Source: Microbacterium sp. Se63.02b
GTDB taxonomy: Bacteria > Actinomycetota > Actinomycetes > Actinomycetales > Microbacteriaceae
Direction: 5' to 3'
NCBI RefSeq assembly: GCF_014171575.1
Contig: NZ_CP050453.1
Coordinates: 1,860,001 to 1,924,000, forward strand
Length of the DNA stretch: 64,000 bases
Every line of letters starts with the position of its first letter. Position 1 is the first letter of the stretch. The translations under genes and the position numbers were made by a program. Shown one piece after another: positions 47,644 through 56,835 of this stretch. Under the pieces are notes generated by a model. It had not been told where the DNA came from. It searched no databases and saw only the letters and a program-made list of their open reading frames with translations.

Positions 47644-49353
47644 TCAGCCGCGCGTGCGGGACGGGATATCGAGTCCGTGTCGTTCGTTCAACAGCTGCCG
47701 GGTCTGCTCGAGCTCCGCGTCGTGGCGAGACCTGTCCCAGCCGAGGAGCGGGGCGACCGCGTCAGCGATCTCGTCGAGGACCTCGGCGTCGGCGCCGCCG
47801 GTGAAGGCGATGCTGGTGCGACGGAGGACGATGTCCTCGAGCCGGGTCACCATCTCGTTGTGAACCATCCACTCGAGTTCCCTGGTCGACAGGTCGCCGT
47901 TGGCGAGGGGGGCATCCGCGCCCTGCTCCACGTACTCCCACACCTGCGCGGCGCGGGTGCCGTACCGCGCGAGCAACTGGTCGGCACGCTCTCCGGCGCC
48001 GGAGAGGTTCTCCTGGATCCAGATGCGTCGGGCCTTCTCCGTCCGGGGGAAGTCGCGGCCTCCTCCGATCGCGCGGCCGACGGTCGAGACGGTCCTCGTG
48101 CGGTCGATCAGTCCGAGCACGATGTCCGACAGGGACTCGCCGAGCGCGCGGAACGTCGTCCACTTGCCGCCGACAAGGCTCACCAGCGGCACGGCGCCCT
48201 TCTCGTCGACCTCGATGCGATAGTCGCGCGACACGAATCCGGGTGCGGTGTCCTCGTGACGCGGCAACGGCCGGATCCCCGAGAACTTGTACACGATCTG
48301 GTCGCGCGCGACGTCGATGGTCGGGAACACATGGTGGATCAGGTCGAAGAAGTAGTCGACCTCCTCCTCGGTGCACACCGGGACCTCGCGGGGATCGGCG
48401 TCGATGTCGGTCGTGCCGACGAGGACGCGACCCTTGAGGGGATAGATCAGGACGATCCGACCGTCGGAGTGCTCGAAGAAGATCTCTCGACCGCGCGTCG
48501 CCTCGAGCAGCTCAGGGTGGTCGAGCACGATGTGGGATCCCTTGGTGCCGCCCATGAAGCGGGTGTCGGCGCCCAACGCGTCGTTCGTCAGGTCGGTCCA
48601 GGGGCCGGAGGCGTTCACGACCACGGCGGCGCGCAGCGAGAACTCGGTGCCGCTCTCGCGATCGCGCAGGACGATCTCGTCACCCTCACGGGCGATCGCC
48701 TCGACGTAGTTGAGTGCCTGCGCTCCGGGATGCGCGCCACGGCCGTCCTGAAGGACATCGAGGGCGAGCCGCTCGGGGTCGTGCATCGATGCGTCGTAGT
48801 AGGTCGCCGTGTACTTGATCTTCGGGTCGAGTGAGGGAAGCTCGGCGAGCGACTTCTTGCGACCGAGGAAGCGGTGCCGCGGGACCGTCCCGCCGTCACG
48901 CGAGAACGTGTCGTAGATCGTCAAGCCGACCTTGATGAGGAATGCGCCGCGCTCCTGCGGCTTGCCGCTCTTGTGCGTGAGGAATCGCAGGGGAGCGGAC
49001 AGGATCCCCGAGAAGGTCGAGTAGATCGGGATCGTCGTCTGCAGCGGCTTGACGTAGTGCGGGGCGATCTTGAGAAGGCCGTTGCGCTCCTCGACGGATT
49101 CGCGGACGAGTCGGAACTCGCCGTTCTCCAGATAGCGGATTCCGCCATGGATCATGTGGCTCGACGCGGACGATGCCCCGGAGGCGAAGTCGCCTCGTTC
49201 GACGAGCACGACGTCGACGCCCTGGAGCGCCAGATCGCGGAATGTGGAGATGCCGTTGATCCCGCCGCCGATGACGAGGACGCTCGTGCGTCCGGATTCG
49301 CGGACGGCGCGAACCTCTGCGCGCTCCGCTGACGAGTGTGTCGAATCGATCAT
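47644..49353 (-). CDS. glpD: Glycerol-3-phosphate dehydrogenase/oxidase (FAD)
   Basis: A 569-residue flavoprotein oxidising glycerol-3-phosphate to dihydroxyacetone phosphate at the membrane. The FAD site VIGGGINGISTFRDLALQG is at ~26-44, SSHMIHGGIRYLENGEF follows, and VGTTDIDAD lies mid-protein; C-terminal DAO_C domain present. ATG 49353 (MIDSTHSS) follows AGGAAGAGAGGG. First gene of the glp operon, divergent from the SorC-type regulator. Confidence 0.95.
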   Translation of the reverse strand: MIDSTHSSAERAEVRAVRESGRTSVLVIGGGINGISTFRDLALQGVDVVLVERGDFASGASSASSHMIHGGIRYLENGEFRLVRESVEERNGLLKIAPHYVKPLQTTIPIYSTFSGILSAPLRFLTHKSGKPQERGAFLIKVGLTIYDTFSRDGGTVPRHRFLGRKKSLAELPSLDPKIKYTATYYDASMHDPERLALDVLQDGRGAHPGAQALNYVEAIAREGDEIVLRDRESGTEFSLRAAVVVNASGPWTDLTNDALGADTRFMGGTKGSHIVLDHPELLEATRGREIFFEHSDGRIVLIYPLKGRVLVGTTDIDADPREVPVCTEEEVDYFFDLIHHVFPTIDVARDQIVYKFSGIRPLPRHEDTAPGFVSRDYRIEVDEKGAVPLVSLVGGKWTTFRALGESLSDIVLGLIDRTRTVSTVGRAIGGGRDFPRTEKARRIWIQENLSGAGERADQLLARYGTRAAQVWEYVEQGADAPLANGDLSTRELEWMVHNEMVTRLEDIVLRRTSIAFTGGADAEVLDEIADAVAPLLGWDRSRHDAELEQTRQLLNERHGLDIPSRTRG

Positions 49354-49417
49354 CGTCGACCCTCTCTTCCTTGCTTGCCCACCAGCATCGACCTGTGTGG
49401 CATCCCGCGCAAGCCCA

Positions 49418-49433
49418 TTGCACATATGTGCAA
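49418..49433. promoter_or_regulatory. Operator palindrome between glpD and the SorC-family regulator
   Basis: TTGCACATATGTGCAA is a perfect 16-bp palindrome in the only regulatory region shared by glpD and the regulator. It sits beside the likely glpD -35 (TTGCGC on the minus strand). Binding by the adjacent regulator is inferred. Confidence 0.65.
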
Positions 49434-49456
49434 GGATCGAGGTCGAGGAGGAAGTC

Positions 49457-50428
49457 ATGGCCGGTGCAGGCGCGGAATCTCGCGACAGCAAGCTGATCGC
49501 GGCGCTCACCGCCGCCCAGCTCTACTACATGCAGGACAAGACCATGGAGGTCATCGCGAAGGAGCTCGGGACCTCGCGGTCCTCCGTATCCCGGCTGCTG
49601 AGCTTCGCCAGGGAGAGCGGCCTGGTCGACATCCGCATCAATTCTCCGCTCGAGCGGCTCGGGATGCTGGAGCAGCGCATCCGCGACCGCCATCGTGTCG
49701 CGGCACACGTCGTACCCATGCCGGAGATCCTCAGCGAAGTCGAAAGACTCGAACGCGTCGCGCTCACGGCGGGTCGTCTGCTGTCGCAGTTCGTCGACTC
49801 GAACATGGTGATCGGCGTCGCCTGGGGGTCGACGATCAGTGCGGTCAGTCGGGGCCTCACTCAGAAGGAGACGCACAACACGACTTTCGTGCAGCTCAAT
49901 GGAGCAGGGAACACGCAGACGACCGGGGTGGAGTACTCCAGCGACATCCTCCAGCGCTTCGGCCGTGCCTTCGGCGCGCAGGTGCAGCAGTTCCCCGTCC
50001 CCGCGTTCTTCGACGACCCGGCGACACGCGAAGCGATGTGGCGCGAACGGAGCACCCGCCGCGTGCTGGATCTGCAGGCGAAGATGGACGTCGCCGTGTT
50101 CAGCCTCGGTTCGCCGGCCGCTGAGGTGCCGAGCCGCGTCTACGTCGGCGGCTACCTCGGACGCGACGACTATCGCAGCCTCCGCGAGGACCACGCGATC
50201 GGCGACGTCGCCACCGTGTTCTTCCGGTCGGACGGCTCCTGGCGCGACATCCGTGTCAATGCGCGTGCCACGGGCCCGGGGCTCGACCGACTCCGACGTG
50301 TCCCTCGCCGGGTGTGCATCGTGTCAGGCATCCCGAAGCTCGTGAGTCTTCGCGCGGCGTTGTCGGCCGGCCTCATCACGGACGTGGTGCTCGACGAGGG
50401 GCTCGCCAGGCGTCTGATCGAGGATTGA
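49457..50428 (+). CDS. SorC-family sugar-binding transcriptional regulator, likely of glycerol genes
   Basis: A 323-residue regulator with an N-terminal helix-turn-helix (~18-50, MEVIAKELGTSRSSVSRLLSFARESGLV) and a SorC-type effector domain (~60-320) containing GVAWGSTISAVSRGL and the C-terminal VSGIPKLVSLRAALSAGLITDVVLDEGLA. It starts after GAGGAGGAAGTC. Divergence from glpD and the shared palindrome point to control of the glp operon, probably with a phosphorylated glycerol metabolite as ligand; the ligand is inferred. Confidence 0.88.
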   Translation: MAGAGAESRDSKLIAALTAAQLYYMQDKTMEVIAKELGTSRSSVSRLLSFARESGLVDIRINSPLERLGMLEQRIRDRHRVAAHVVPMPEILSEVERLERVALTAGRLLSQFVDSNMVIGVAWGSTISAVSRGLTQKETHNTTFVQLNGAGNTQTTGVEYSSDILQRFGRAFGAQVQQFPVPAFFDDPATREAMWRERSTRRVLDLQAKMDVAVFSLGSPAAEVPSRVYVGGYLGRDDYRSLREDHAIGDVATVFFRSDGSWRDIRVNARATGPGLDRLRRVPRRVCIVSGIPKLVSLRAALSAGLITDVVLDEGLARRLIED

Positions 50429-50446
50429 GGGGGATGCCCGCTCGCG

Positions 50447-51598
50447 CTACGTCCCGTCGGTGGACGATTCGGGTCCCGAACGGAACTCGCGGATGAGGTG
50501 CTGCACCACCGCCGTCAGATCGCCCGCTGTCGCATTGGCGATGACGAGCTGCCTCTCGTAACTGGCGCCGTGCTCGAGCGTCTCGGCGTTGCCGCCGAAC
50601 TCGCGGACGCAGCCGAGTTCGACGGCGACGGGAGCGAGTTCCTCGAGGGCCTCCGAGAGATGGTCGCGCACCGGGCGCTGGGTTCCCTCGGCATCGACGA
50701 TGACCCGCGCGTCGAGTCCGTAGCGTGCCGCGCGCCACTTGTTCTCGCGGTGGAACCAGGCGGGGAGTTGGGGGAGTCGCCTGCCCTCGTCGAGCATGCG
50801 GGAGAAGTGCTCGACGAGCACCTGGACCAGTGCTGCGACGGAGGCGAGTTCGGGCAACGTCGAGAGCCCATCGCACGCGCGGACCTCGATGGTTCCCCAG
50901 CGTGGCGCCGGTCGGATGTCCCATCGCACCTCGGTGGCGTCCGCCATCACCCCGGTGCGGACCATGTCGTCGAGGTACGACTCGTACTCGGACCAGTCGC
51001 GCAGCGGCCAGGGGAGACCCGCGGTGGGGAGCTGCTGGAACACGAGCGCACGGTTCGACGCGTACCCCGTGCGCTCTCCCGCCCAGAACGGGCTCGACGC
51101 GGAGAGGGCTTGCAGGTGGGGAAGGAAGGCGGACAGTGCATTGATGATCGGGAAGACCTTGCGGTGATCCTCGACGCCGATATGCACGTGGATTCCCCAG
51201 ATCATCATGTTCCTGCCCCACCACTGGGTGCGTTCGATCAGGGTGTGATAGCGGGACTTGTCGGTGACCTGCTGGTCGTACCACTGTGCGAACGGGTGGC
51301 TACCCGCCGAGAGCAACTCGATGCCGGCCGGATCGGTCGCCGATCGCACGGCGGTGATCGCGTTCGCGATGTCGTCGACGGCGTGCGCGACCGAGTCGCC
51401 GATGCCGCTCGTCACCTCGATCGTGTTCGTCAGCAGCTCGCCCGTGACGGTGTGTCGCTCGTCCTCGCTCTCGGCTTCCAGCGCGGCGAGCAGTTCCGGG
51501 GCGCGTCCGACGAGGTCACCGCTCACGGGATCCGCGAGCATGATCTCCCATTCGAGACCGACGGTGGAGCGGGCGGAAGAGGCGAACTCGAGCTTCAC
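50447..51598 (-). CDS. Carboxylate-amine ligase (GCS2/YbdK type glutamate--cysteine ligase family)
   Basis: A 383-residue GCS2-family protein. N-terminal STVGLEWEIMLAD, the nucleotide/substrate motif GIHVHIGVEDHRKV, VEVRACDGLSTLPELA-like segment and WFHRENKWRAARYGLDA are typical YbdK features. It may form gamma-glutamyl bonds, but actinobacteria of this family mostly lack glutathione, so the substrate is open. GTG 51598 is preferred because CAGACT lies six bases upstream, a leaderless pattern. Confidence 0.85.
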   Translation of the reverse strand: MKLEFASSARSTVGLEWEIMLADPVSGDLVGRAPELLAALEAESEDERHTVTGELLTNTIEVTSGIGDSVAHAVDDIANAITAVRSATDPAGIELLSAGSHPFAQWYDQQVTDKSRYHTLIERTQWWGRNMMIWGIHVHIGVEDHRKVFPIINALSAFLPHLQALSASSPFWAGERTGYASNRALVFQQLPTAGLPWPLRDWSEYESYLDDMVRTGVMADATEVRWDIRPAPRWGTIEVRACDGLSTLPELASVAALVQVLVEHFSRMLDEGRRLPQLPAWFHRENKWRAARYGLDARVIVDAEGTQRPVRDHLSEALEELAPVAVELGCVREFGGNAETLEHGASYERQLVIANATAGDLTAVVQHLIREFRSGPESSTDGT

Positions 51599-51672
51599 CC
51601 GCACAGTCTGACACGCGTGCGGCGCGACACGACAACGTCGTTGCCTCACGTTTCGCGCCCGAGGCTCGCATC

Positions 51673-51710
51673 TGGCAGAATAGAGGGTCGGACGGCTGCT
51701 CGACCCTCTA
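51673..51710 (+). promoter_or_regulatory. rpsP promoter -10 and 5' leader hairpin
   Basis: TGGCAGAAT (51673-51681) also occurs before rplS (56696-56704), each with a TTT-containing -35 candidate 19 bases upstream. Immediately after it, TAGAGGGTCG and CGACCCTCTA form a perfect 10-bp stem with a ten-base loop (51681-51710) at or beside the transcription start, probably capping the leader RNA. Confidence 0.5.
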
Positions 51711-51806
51711 TCCAGCTTTCGTCCACACTCATTTGAGCTTCCGCCGGGTGTGCACCCCACTCTCCAGGCGATCAGTTCGTTTCCTTCCACACAATTCAGG
51801 AGAATC

Positions 51807-52241
51807 GTGGCTGTCAAGATTCGTCTCAAGCGCCTGGGCAAGATCCGCGCGCCTTACTACCGCATCGTCGTCGCCGACTCGAAGACCAAGCGCGACGGTC
51901 GCGTGATCGAGGAGATCGGCAAGTACCACCCCACCGAGGAGCCTTCGTTCATCGAGGTCGACTCCGAGCGTGCACAGTACTGGCTCTCCGTCGGCGCGCA
52001 GCCGACCGAGCAGGTCGCCGCCATCCTCAAGATCACGGGCGACTGGGGCAAGTTCAAGGGCGACAAGGACGCGAAGTCCACGCTCAAGGTCGCCGAGCCG
52101 AAGGTCCCCTTCGAGATCGACGCCTCCAAGAAGTCCGTCGTCAAGCCCAAGGTCGAGAAGAAGGTGGAGGCTCCCGCTGAGGAGGCTCCCGCCGCGGCCG
52201 ACGCGGAGGCCGCTGAGGCTCCCGCAGCAGACGCAGAGTAA
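51807..52241 (+). CDS. rpsP: 30S ribosomal protein S16
   Basis: A 144-residue S16 with the usual core [20 protein letters not shown] and [19 protein letters not shown], plus an actinobacterial Ala/Glu/Pro-rich tail after ~110. GTG 51807 follows CAGGAGAATC. It leads the rpsP-khpA-rimM-trmD operon. Confidence 0.96.
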   Translation: MAVKIRLKRLGKIRAPYYRIVVADSKTKRDGRVIEEIGKYHPTEEPSFIEVDSERAQYWLSVGAQPTEQVAAILKITGDWGKFKGDKDAKSTLKVAEPKVPFEIDASKKSVVKPKVEKKVEAPAEEAPAAADAEAAEAPAADAE

Positions 52242-52247
52242 TCCGTC

Positions 52248-52478
52248 GTGCTCGCCGCCGCGCTCGAACACATCGTCAAGGGGATCGTCGATCACCCGGA
52301 AGATGTGCGTATCAACGAATCCACTTCGCCGCGAGGCGACCTCCTCGAGGTGCGCGTGCACCCCGATGACCGTGGACGCGTGATCGGGCGCGGCGGCCGC
52401 ACCGCGAAGGCCCTTCGCACCCTCATCAGCGCTCTCGCTGACGGGCGTCGGGTCCGCGTCGATGTCGCGGACGACTGA
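52248..52478 (+). CDS. khpA: KH-domain RNA-binding protein
   Basis: A 76-residue single KH domain with the GxxG loop in GRVIGRGGRTAKALRTLI (~42-59). Its place right after rpsP is the standard one for KhpA, an RNA chaperone partner affecting cell division in other bacteria. GTG start six bases after the rpsP stop. Confidence 0.93.
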   Translation: MLAAALEHIVKGIVDHPEDVRINESTSPRGDLLEVRVHPDDRGRVIGRGGRTAKALRTLISALADGRRVRVDVADD

Positions 52479-53079
52479 CGTGGTGCCGAAGGACCGCAAC
52501 CAGGGCAAGAACCAGCTGCGCGTCGGTCGCCTCGTGAAGGCGCACGGACTCAAGGGCGGACTCAAGCTCGAGCTCTACACCGACAACCCCGAGGGGCGTT
52601 TCGTCCCGGGTGCCGGCTTCACGTTGCAGGTGCCAGAGGCATCGCCGTGGCACGGCAAGGATGTCACCGTTCGCGAGTACCGCGTGATGAACGGCAACCC
52701 CGTGGTGTTCTTCCAAGATGTCGACGACCGCGACGCCGCAGAGAGCCTCGTCCGAGCGATCCTCTGGATCGACCAGGATGTCGACGAGGTCGAAGACGAT
52801 GCGTGGTTCGACCACCAGCTGGTCGGGCTCGACGTCGTCCGCGACGACCTCGTCATCGGTCGGGTCGTGCGCGTCGAGCATTTCCCCGCGCAAGATCTCC
52901 TCATCGTGAAGAGCGGCGATCATGAGGTCATGGTCCCCTTCGTCTCGGCGATCGTCCCCACGGTGGATGTCGCTGAAGGACGGCTGATCGTGACGCCGCC
53001 TCCAGGGCTCTTCGAAGATCTCGCGGACGCCGCCGACGCCGGACCGCAGGCGACTCCGGATGCTGAAGCGTCCGAGTGA
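52462..53079 (+). CDS. rimM: Ribosome maturation factor RimM
   Basis: A 205-residue 30S maturation factor. The N-terminal RimM barrel starts at LRVGRLVKAHGLKGGLKLEL and the PRC-like domain at DDAWFDHQLVGLDVV. The ATG at 52462 overlaps khpA by 17 bases; GTG 52480 or 52483 just past the khpA stop are equally possible starts, since homology begins only at about residue 19. Confidence 0.93.
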   Translation: MSRTTDVVPKDRNQGKNQLRVGRLVKAHGLKGGLKLELYTDNPEGRFVPGAGFTLQVPEASPWHGKDVTVREYRVMNGNPVVFFQDVDDRDAAESLVRAILWIDQDVDEVEDDAWFDHQLVGLDVVRDDLVIGRVVRVEHFPAQDLLIVKSGDHEVMVPFVSAIVPTVDVAEGRLIVTPPPGLFEDLADAADAGPQATPDAEASE

Positions 53080-53098
53080 CCGCTGATACGGTTCCCCC

Positions 53099-53818
53099 GT
53101 GCGCATCGACGTCCTCTCCATCTTCCCGTCCTACTTCGACGGCCTGACTCTCTCCCTCCTGGGGAAGGCGCAGGACGCGGGAATCCTCGACCTCCGCGTG
53201 CGCGACCTTCGGGACTGGGCTTTCGACCGCCACCGCACCGTGGACGACACGCCTTACGGCGGCGGCGCAGGCATGGTCATGAAGCCCGAACCGTGGGGGC
53301 TCGCCCTCGATGAGATCGCGGGTGATGTCGCTGCAGGCGAGGCCGCGCCGCCGACCATCATCTTCCCGTCCCCGGCCGGCGAGGTCTTCACGCAGAAGAC
53401 GGCGCGCGACCTTGCGACGCGTGAGCACCTGATCTTCGGGTGCGGTCGCTACGAAGGCATCGACGAACGCGTCTTCGAATACGCTTCGCAGCTCGGCGAA
53501 GTACGTCTGATCAGCCTCGGGGACTACGTTCTCAACGGAGGAGAGGTCGCCACGATGGCGATGATCGAAGCGATCGGGCGTCTCATCCCCGGGGTCGTCG
53601 GCAATCCCGAGAGCCTCGTCGAGGAATCGCACGAGGATGGTCTGCTGGAGTATCCCTCCTACACGAAGCCCGCGTCGTGGCGGGAACGTACGGTTCCTGA
53701 TGTGCTGCTGAGCGGCAACCACGCGGCGATCGCCGCCTGGCGGCGGGACCAGCAGTTCGAACGCACACGTCGTCGTCGCCCCGACCTCCTGCCGAGCGAC
53801 GACACGCCGCAGCCCTGA
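53099..53818 (+). CDS. trmD: tRNA (guanine(37)-N1)-methyltransferase
   Basis: A 239-residue SPOUT methyltransferase protecting reading frame at tRNA position 37. Signatures [30 protein letters not shown] and [14 protein letters not shown] (trefoil-knot SAM site) are intact. TACGGT at 53087-53092 ends six bases before GTG 53099, so trmD may also be made from its own leaderless message. Confidence 0.96.
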   Translation: MRIDVLSIFPSYFDGLTLSLLGKAQDAGILDLRVRDLRDWAFDRHRTVDDTPYGGGAGMVMKPEPWGLALDEIAGDVAAGEAAPPTIIFPSPAGEVFTQKTARDLATREHLIFGCGRYEGIDERVFEYASQLGEVRLISLGDYVLNGGEVATMAMIEAIGRLIPGVVGNPESLVEESHEDGLLEYPSYTKPASWRERTVPDVLLSGNHAAIAAWRRDQQFERTRRRRPDLLPSDDTPQP

Positions 53819-53851
53819 CCGGGCGCGCAGCACTCTCCGCCGCCCTCCGGA

Positions 53852-54445
53852 TCAGAGCATCCGCTCGGAGGTCCGGTCGATCTCGAAGACCACCCCGTGC
53901 GGGTGTCGCAGCGCCAGCGCGTTCGTCGCGTCCAGTCCCCGCAGTTCGGCCCTCAGCATGCGACCGATCATCTCGTGGCTCACGAGCAGGGGGACGCCCG
54001 TCGATGCCCATCCGCAACTGCTGAGTGCTTTTCGGGCACGGGCGCGTGCCTGTGCGTAGCTCTCGCCCCCGGGGAAGGCCCACCCATAGCGGTTGGCGGC
54101 GCGTTCCTCCCTGGCTGTGGGATAGGCCTCGTCGATCTCCTCCCAGGTCATGCCGGCGAGTTCGCCGTGATCGACCTCCGCAAGCTCCGGGACCTCGATC
54201 AGGTCGGCACCGATACGGTCGGCGATGATGATGGCGGTCTGCCAGGCCCTGCCGAGGGGACTCGAGCACACGCTGACGACACCGACATCGGCGAGGCGCT
54301 CCGCCAGCGCACGGGCCTGCTCGATACCCTCTGCGGTCAGCGGCGAGTCCAGTTGCCCCTGCAGTCGTCGCTCCAGATTCCAGGTCGTCTGGCCATGGCG
54401 AGCCAGAAGCAGTCGCTCCGGCACGTGACGGTCCTGCGGAATCAT
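53852..54445 (-). CDS. Histidine phosphatase family protein
   Basis: A 197-residue phosphoglycerate-mutase-like phosphatase. The catalytic RHGQTTWNLERRLQGQ motif is at ~16-31 and the second His is in VSHEMIGRML (~157). CATATT ends six bases before ATG 54445 on the minus strand, favouring this start. The substrate is unknown; acid phosphatase or phosphosugar phosphatase are options. Confidence 0.87.
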   Translation of the reverse strand: MIPQDRHVPERLLLARHGQTTWNLERRLQGQLDSPLTAEGIEQARALAERLADVGVVSVCSSPLGRAWQTAIIIADRIGADLIEVPELAEVDHGELAGMTWEEIDEAYPTAREERAANRYGWAFPGGESYAQARARARKALSSCGWASTGVPLLVSHEMIGRMLRAELRGLDATNALALRHPHGVVFEIDRTSERML

Positions 54446-54515
54446 GGACTCAATATGGCACACCCGGCGCCGTCGGTCGCGGGACTGCTCGTCGGACCGC
54501 TGATAGCGTCGAGAC

Positions 54516-55253
54516 ATGCCTGATGACGTCCTGGCCAGATCCTTCGAACTGATCGGGGGCGACTATGACCGCTATCGGCCCGGATTCCCTGAGGCCGCCG
54601 CGTCGGCGATCATCCCCGAGCGTGTGACTGCGGTGCTCGACCTGGGAGCGGGGACGGGGAAGTTCACCGAGATGCTCGCGCGGAGGGCGGAGCGCATCGT
54701 CGCGGTCGAACCGTCCGAGCGCATGATCCAGGTGCTCCGGTCGAAGCTCCCCGAGGTCGAGTCGTGGCTCGGCACGGCGGAGCACATCCCGCTGGCGGAC
54801 GCATCGATGCAGGTCGTGACGGTCGCGCAGGCGTTCCACTGGTTCGATCGCGACGTCGCCTGCACGGAGATCAAGAGAGTCCTGGTCGACGGCGGCACGC
54901 TCGGACTCGTGTGGAATCACGCGGATCCCACGTGCGCGTGGGACCGGGCGTGCCACCGCATCGCGCATCCCGCCGTGACCGAGACCGACGCCACCACCGA
55001 CAGCGCCGACAGTGCCCTCCCCGGCTTCCTGTTCACCCGGCACGAAGAGGTGCGTTGGGTGGAGCGCCTCACGCGCGAGCACTACCTTCGCCGCTGGTCG
55101 ACCGTGAGCACCTTTCTGACCGCCGACGACGAGACCGCCGCCCGGATGTCGAGTGCCATCGAGGCGGTCTTGGATGACGCCGTCGACACCCGAGGTCGGG
55201 ACGAGTTCGACCTTCCGCACGTGACTGACGTCTACATCTATCGGAGCGATTGA
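54516..55253 (+). CDS. Class I SAM-dependent methyltransferase
   Basis: A 245-residue Methyltransf_11-type enzyme with SAM motif VLDLGAGTGKFTEML (~36-50), acidic VAVEPS and motif IPLADASMQVVTVAQAFHWFD. This last pattern is common in small-molecule methyltransferases. TAGCGT at 54504-54509 ends six bases before the ATG. Substrate unknown; divergent from the histidine phosphatase gene. Confidence 0.88.
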   Translation: MPDDVLARSFELIGGDYDRYRPGFPEAAASAIIPERVTAVLDLGAGTGKFTEMLARRAERIVAVEPSERMIQVLRSKLPEVESWLGTAEHIPLADASMQVVTVAQAFHWFDRDVACTEIKRVLVDGGTLGLVWNHADPTCAWDRACHRIAHPAVTETDATTDSADSALPGFLFTRHEEVRWVERLTREHYLRRWSTVSTFLTADDETAARMSSAIEAVLDDAVDTRGRDEFDLPHVTDVYIYRSD

Positions 55254-55283
55254 GACCCGCCCCGACCTCGGCGACGGGACTCG

Positions 55284-56066
55284 TCAGTCGACCCCGAGGA
55301 ACGACCGGTCGGTCAGGATGATCGGTCCCTCTTCGGTGATCGCGATGGTGTGCTCGGAATGCGCGCCCCGGGAGCCGTCGGCACTGCGCAACGTCCAGCC
55401 GTCGGGGTCGGTGACCAGCTCATCGGTGGTCGCGAGGAACCAGGGCTCGAGCGCGAGTACGAGTCCCGCGCGGAGCGGGAAGCCCCGCCCCGGTCGCCCA
55501 TCGTTCGCCACATGCGGGTCCCCGTGCATCGTGCGTCCGACACCGTGCCCGCCGAAGTCCGTGTTGATCGAGTAGCCCTCGCCGTGCGCCACCGCGGCGA
55601 TCGCTGCAGAGATATCCCCGATGCGGTTGCCGACCGTCGAGGTCTCGATCGCGGCGACGAGAGCTCGCTCTGTCGTGTCGATGAGACGGAGGTCCTCGTC
55701 CCGCGGAGTGCCGACGACGAAGGAGACGGCGGAGTCGGCCACCCATCCGTCCACCGCGACCGCGAAGTCGAGGGTCACGAGGTCGCCGTCGCGAAGCGTG
55801 TAGTCGTGGGGGAGACCGTGCAGCACGGCATCGTTCACCGACGTGCAGATGACCTTGCCGAACGGGCTGGCGCCGAAGGACGGGTGGTAGTCGATGTAGC
55901 AGGACTCGGCACCCGCCTTGCGGATCATGTCGTGTGCGCGCCGATCGATCGAGAGGAGATTCGTCCCGACCTTCGTGTCGTCTCGGAGCGTCGCGAGCGT
56001 CTCCGCGACGAAACGTCCGGCAGCGCGCATCTCGTCGATCTCGGCAGGGGTGCGCAATTCGATCAT
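55284..56066 (-). CDS. map: Type I methionine aminopeptidase
   Basis: A 260-residue metalloprotease removing initiator Met. The pita-bread metal ligands are visible in VTLDFAVAVDGWVADSAVSF (two Asp), DFGGHGVGRTMHGDPHV (His), LALEPW (Glu) and SEHTIAI (Glu). ATG 56066 begins at the conserved MIELRTPAEIDEMRAAG. Another map copy elsewhere in the genome is likely, as this one is not next to adk/secY. Confidence 0.94.
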   Translation of the reverse strand: MIELRTPAEIDEMRAAGRFVAETLATLRDDTKVGTNLLSIDRRAHDMIRKAGAESCYIDYHPSFGASPFGKVICTSVNDAVLHGLPHDYTLRDGDLVTLDFAVAVDGWVADSAVSFVVGTPRDEDLRLIDTTERALVAAIETSTVGNRIGDISAAIAAVAHGEGYSINTDFGGHGVGRTMHGDPHVANDGRPGRGFPLRAGLVLALEPWFLATTDELVTDPDGWTLRSADGSRGAHSEHTIAITEEGPIILTDRSFLGVD

Positions 56067-56176
56067 CGGGTGTCCTCTCGTCTCTCCCATTCTCCCTGAT
56101 CTCGAGGGCAGGGTTCCGCGGCCCGCTCTCAGCGAACACCGCACCTCGGGCGGAACAGACGACGTACGATCTGAGC

Positions 56177-56665
56177 ATGTGGTTGCGACAGGCCTTCTTC
56201 CGCTGGCTCCTCCCGGCAGCCTTCCTGCTGCCGCTGTGGCTGCTGATCGGCTGGGGGGTGTTCCAAGGCGGCTGGTCGATCCTCTGGGTGCTCCTGATCG
56301 CGATGCCCTCCGTCTTCCTCGGGCAGCTGCTGCTCACCCTGCTCACCCGTTCCCGCCCCTCGGTGCGAATCGAGCGCGCCGTGTCCTGGTGGGATGTCGC
56401 GGGCTTCACCGTCTGGAACGGCCTCACCATCGCGGTCGGGTTCTTCATCGACGGGGCGTTCCCGTGGCTGCTCACCGGAGCCATCGTCGCGGGCATCGGT
56501 CTCATCTGGTTGCAACTGTGGCAGCTGTGGAACGAGGCGAAGGGCAGCGGAACGAGGCTGCGCGAGACGATCTCATGGTCGACGATCCCCGCAGCCGACG
56601 AGCAGGCCCCGCCGACGCGCGCGCACGAGGTCATCGTCGTCCGCGAGACGGACATCCGCGACTGA
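56177..56665 (+). CDS. Four-segment membrane protein of unknown function
   Basis: A 162-residue protein with about four hydrophobic segments (11-31, 38-58, 75-92, 97-115) and a cytoplasmic tail. The Trp-rich sequences LWLLIGWGVFQGGWSILWVL and WWDVAGFTVWNG stand out. Resembles a conserved Microbacteriaceae membrane protein beside map, but I cannot name a family. TACGAT ends six bases before ATG 56177. Confidence 0.8.
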   Translation: MWLRQAFFRWLLPAAFLLPLWLLIGWGVFQGGWSILWVLLIAMPSVFLGQLLLTLLTRSRPSVRIERAVSWWDVAGFTVWNGLTIAVGFFIDGAFPWLLTGAIVAGIGLIWLQLWQLWNEAKGSGTRLRETISWSTIPAADEQAPPTRAHEVIVVRETDIRD

Positions 56666-56695
56666 GGCCGCGGTTTTGGCCGCGCAGAGCATCCG

Positions 56696-56704
56696 TGGCA
56701 GAAT
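56696..56704 (+). promoter_or_regulatory. rplS promoter -10 region
   Basis: TGGCAGAAT, identical to the rpsP promoter element, with TTTTGG (56674-56679) 19 bases before CAGAAT. It leaves a leader of about 125 bases before the rplS ATG in which I see no gene or clear structure. Confidence 0.45.
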
Positions 56705-56835
56705 GGGTGTTTGTGCCGTGACCGGTTCTGCCTCAGGGGAGCCCGCGGACGCATCAGCGCCGTACGGCACACCCCCTTTCTTGTTCCTTCCGAAATCATG
56801 CATCCGACCTGAGGCGAGTGCAGAGAGAGACGATC

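Noticed and set aside
45123..47804. An 893-codon open frame antisense to glpK and glpF
   Set aside because: Shadow frame of two well-identified genes with no recognisable motif.
56666..56690. Small GC hairpin (CGCGG/CCGCG) before the rplS promoter as a terminator
   Set aside because: Stem is only five bases and no T-run follows; it overlaps the -35 region.
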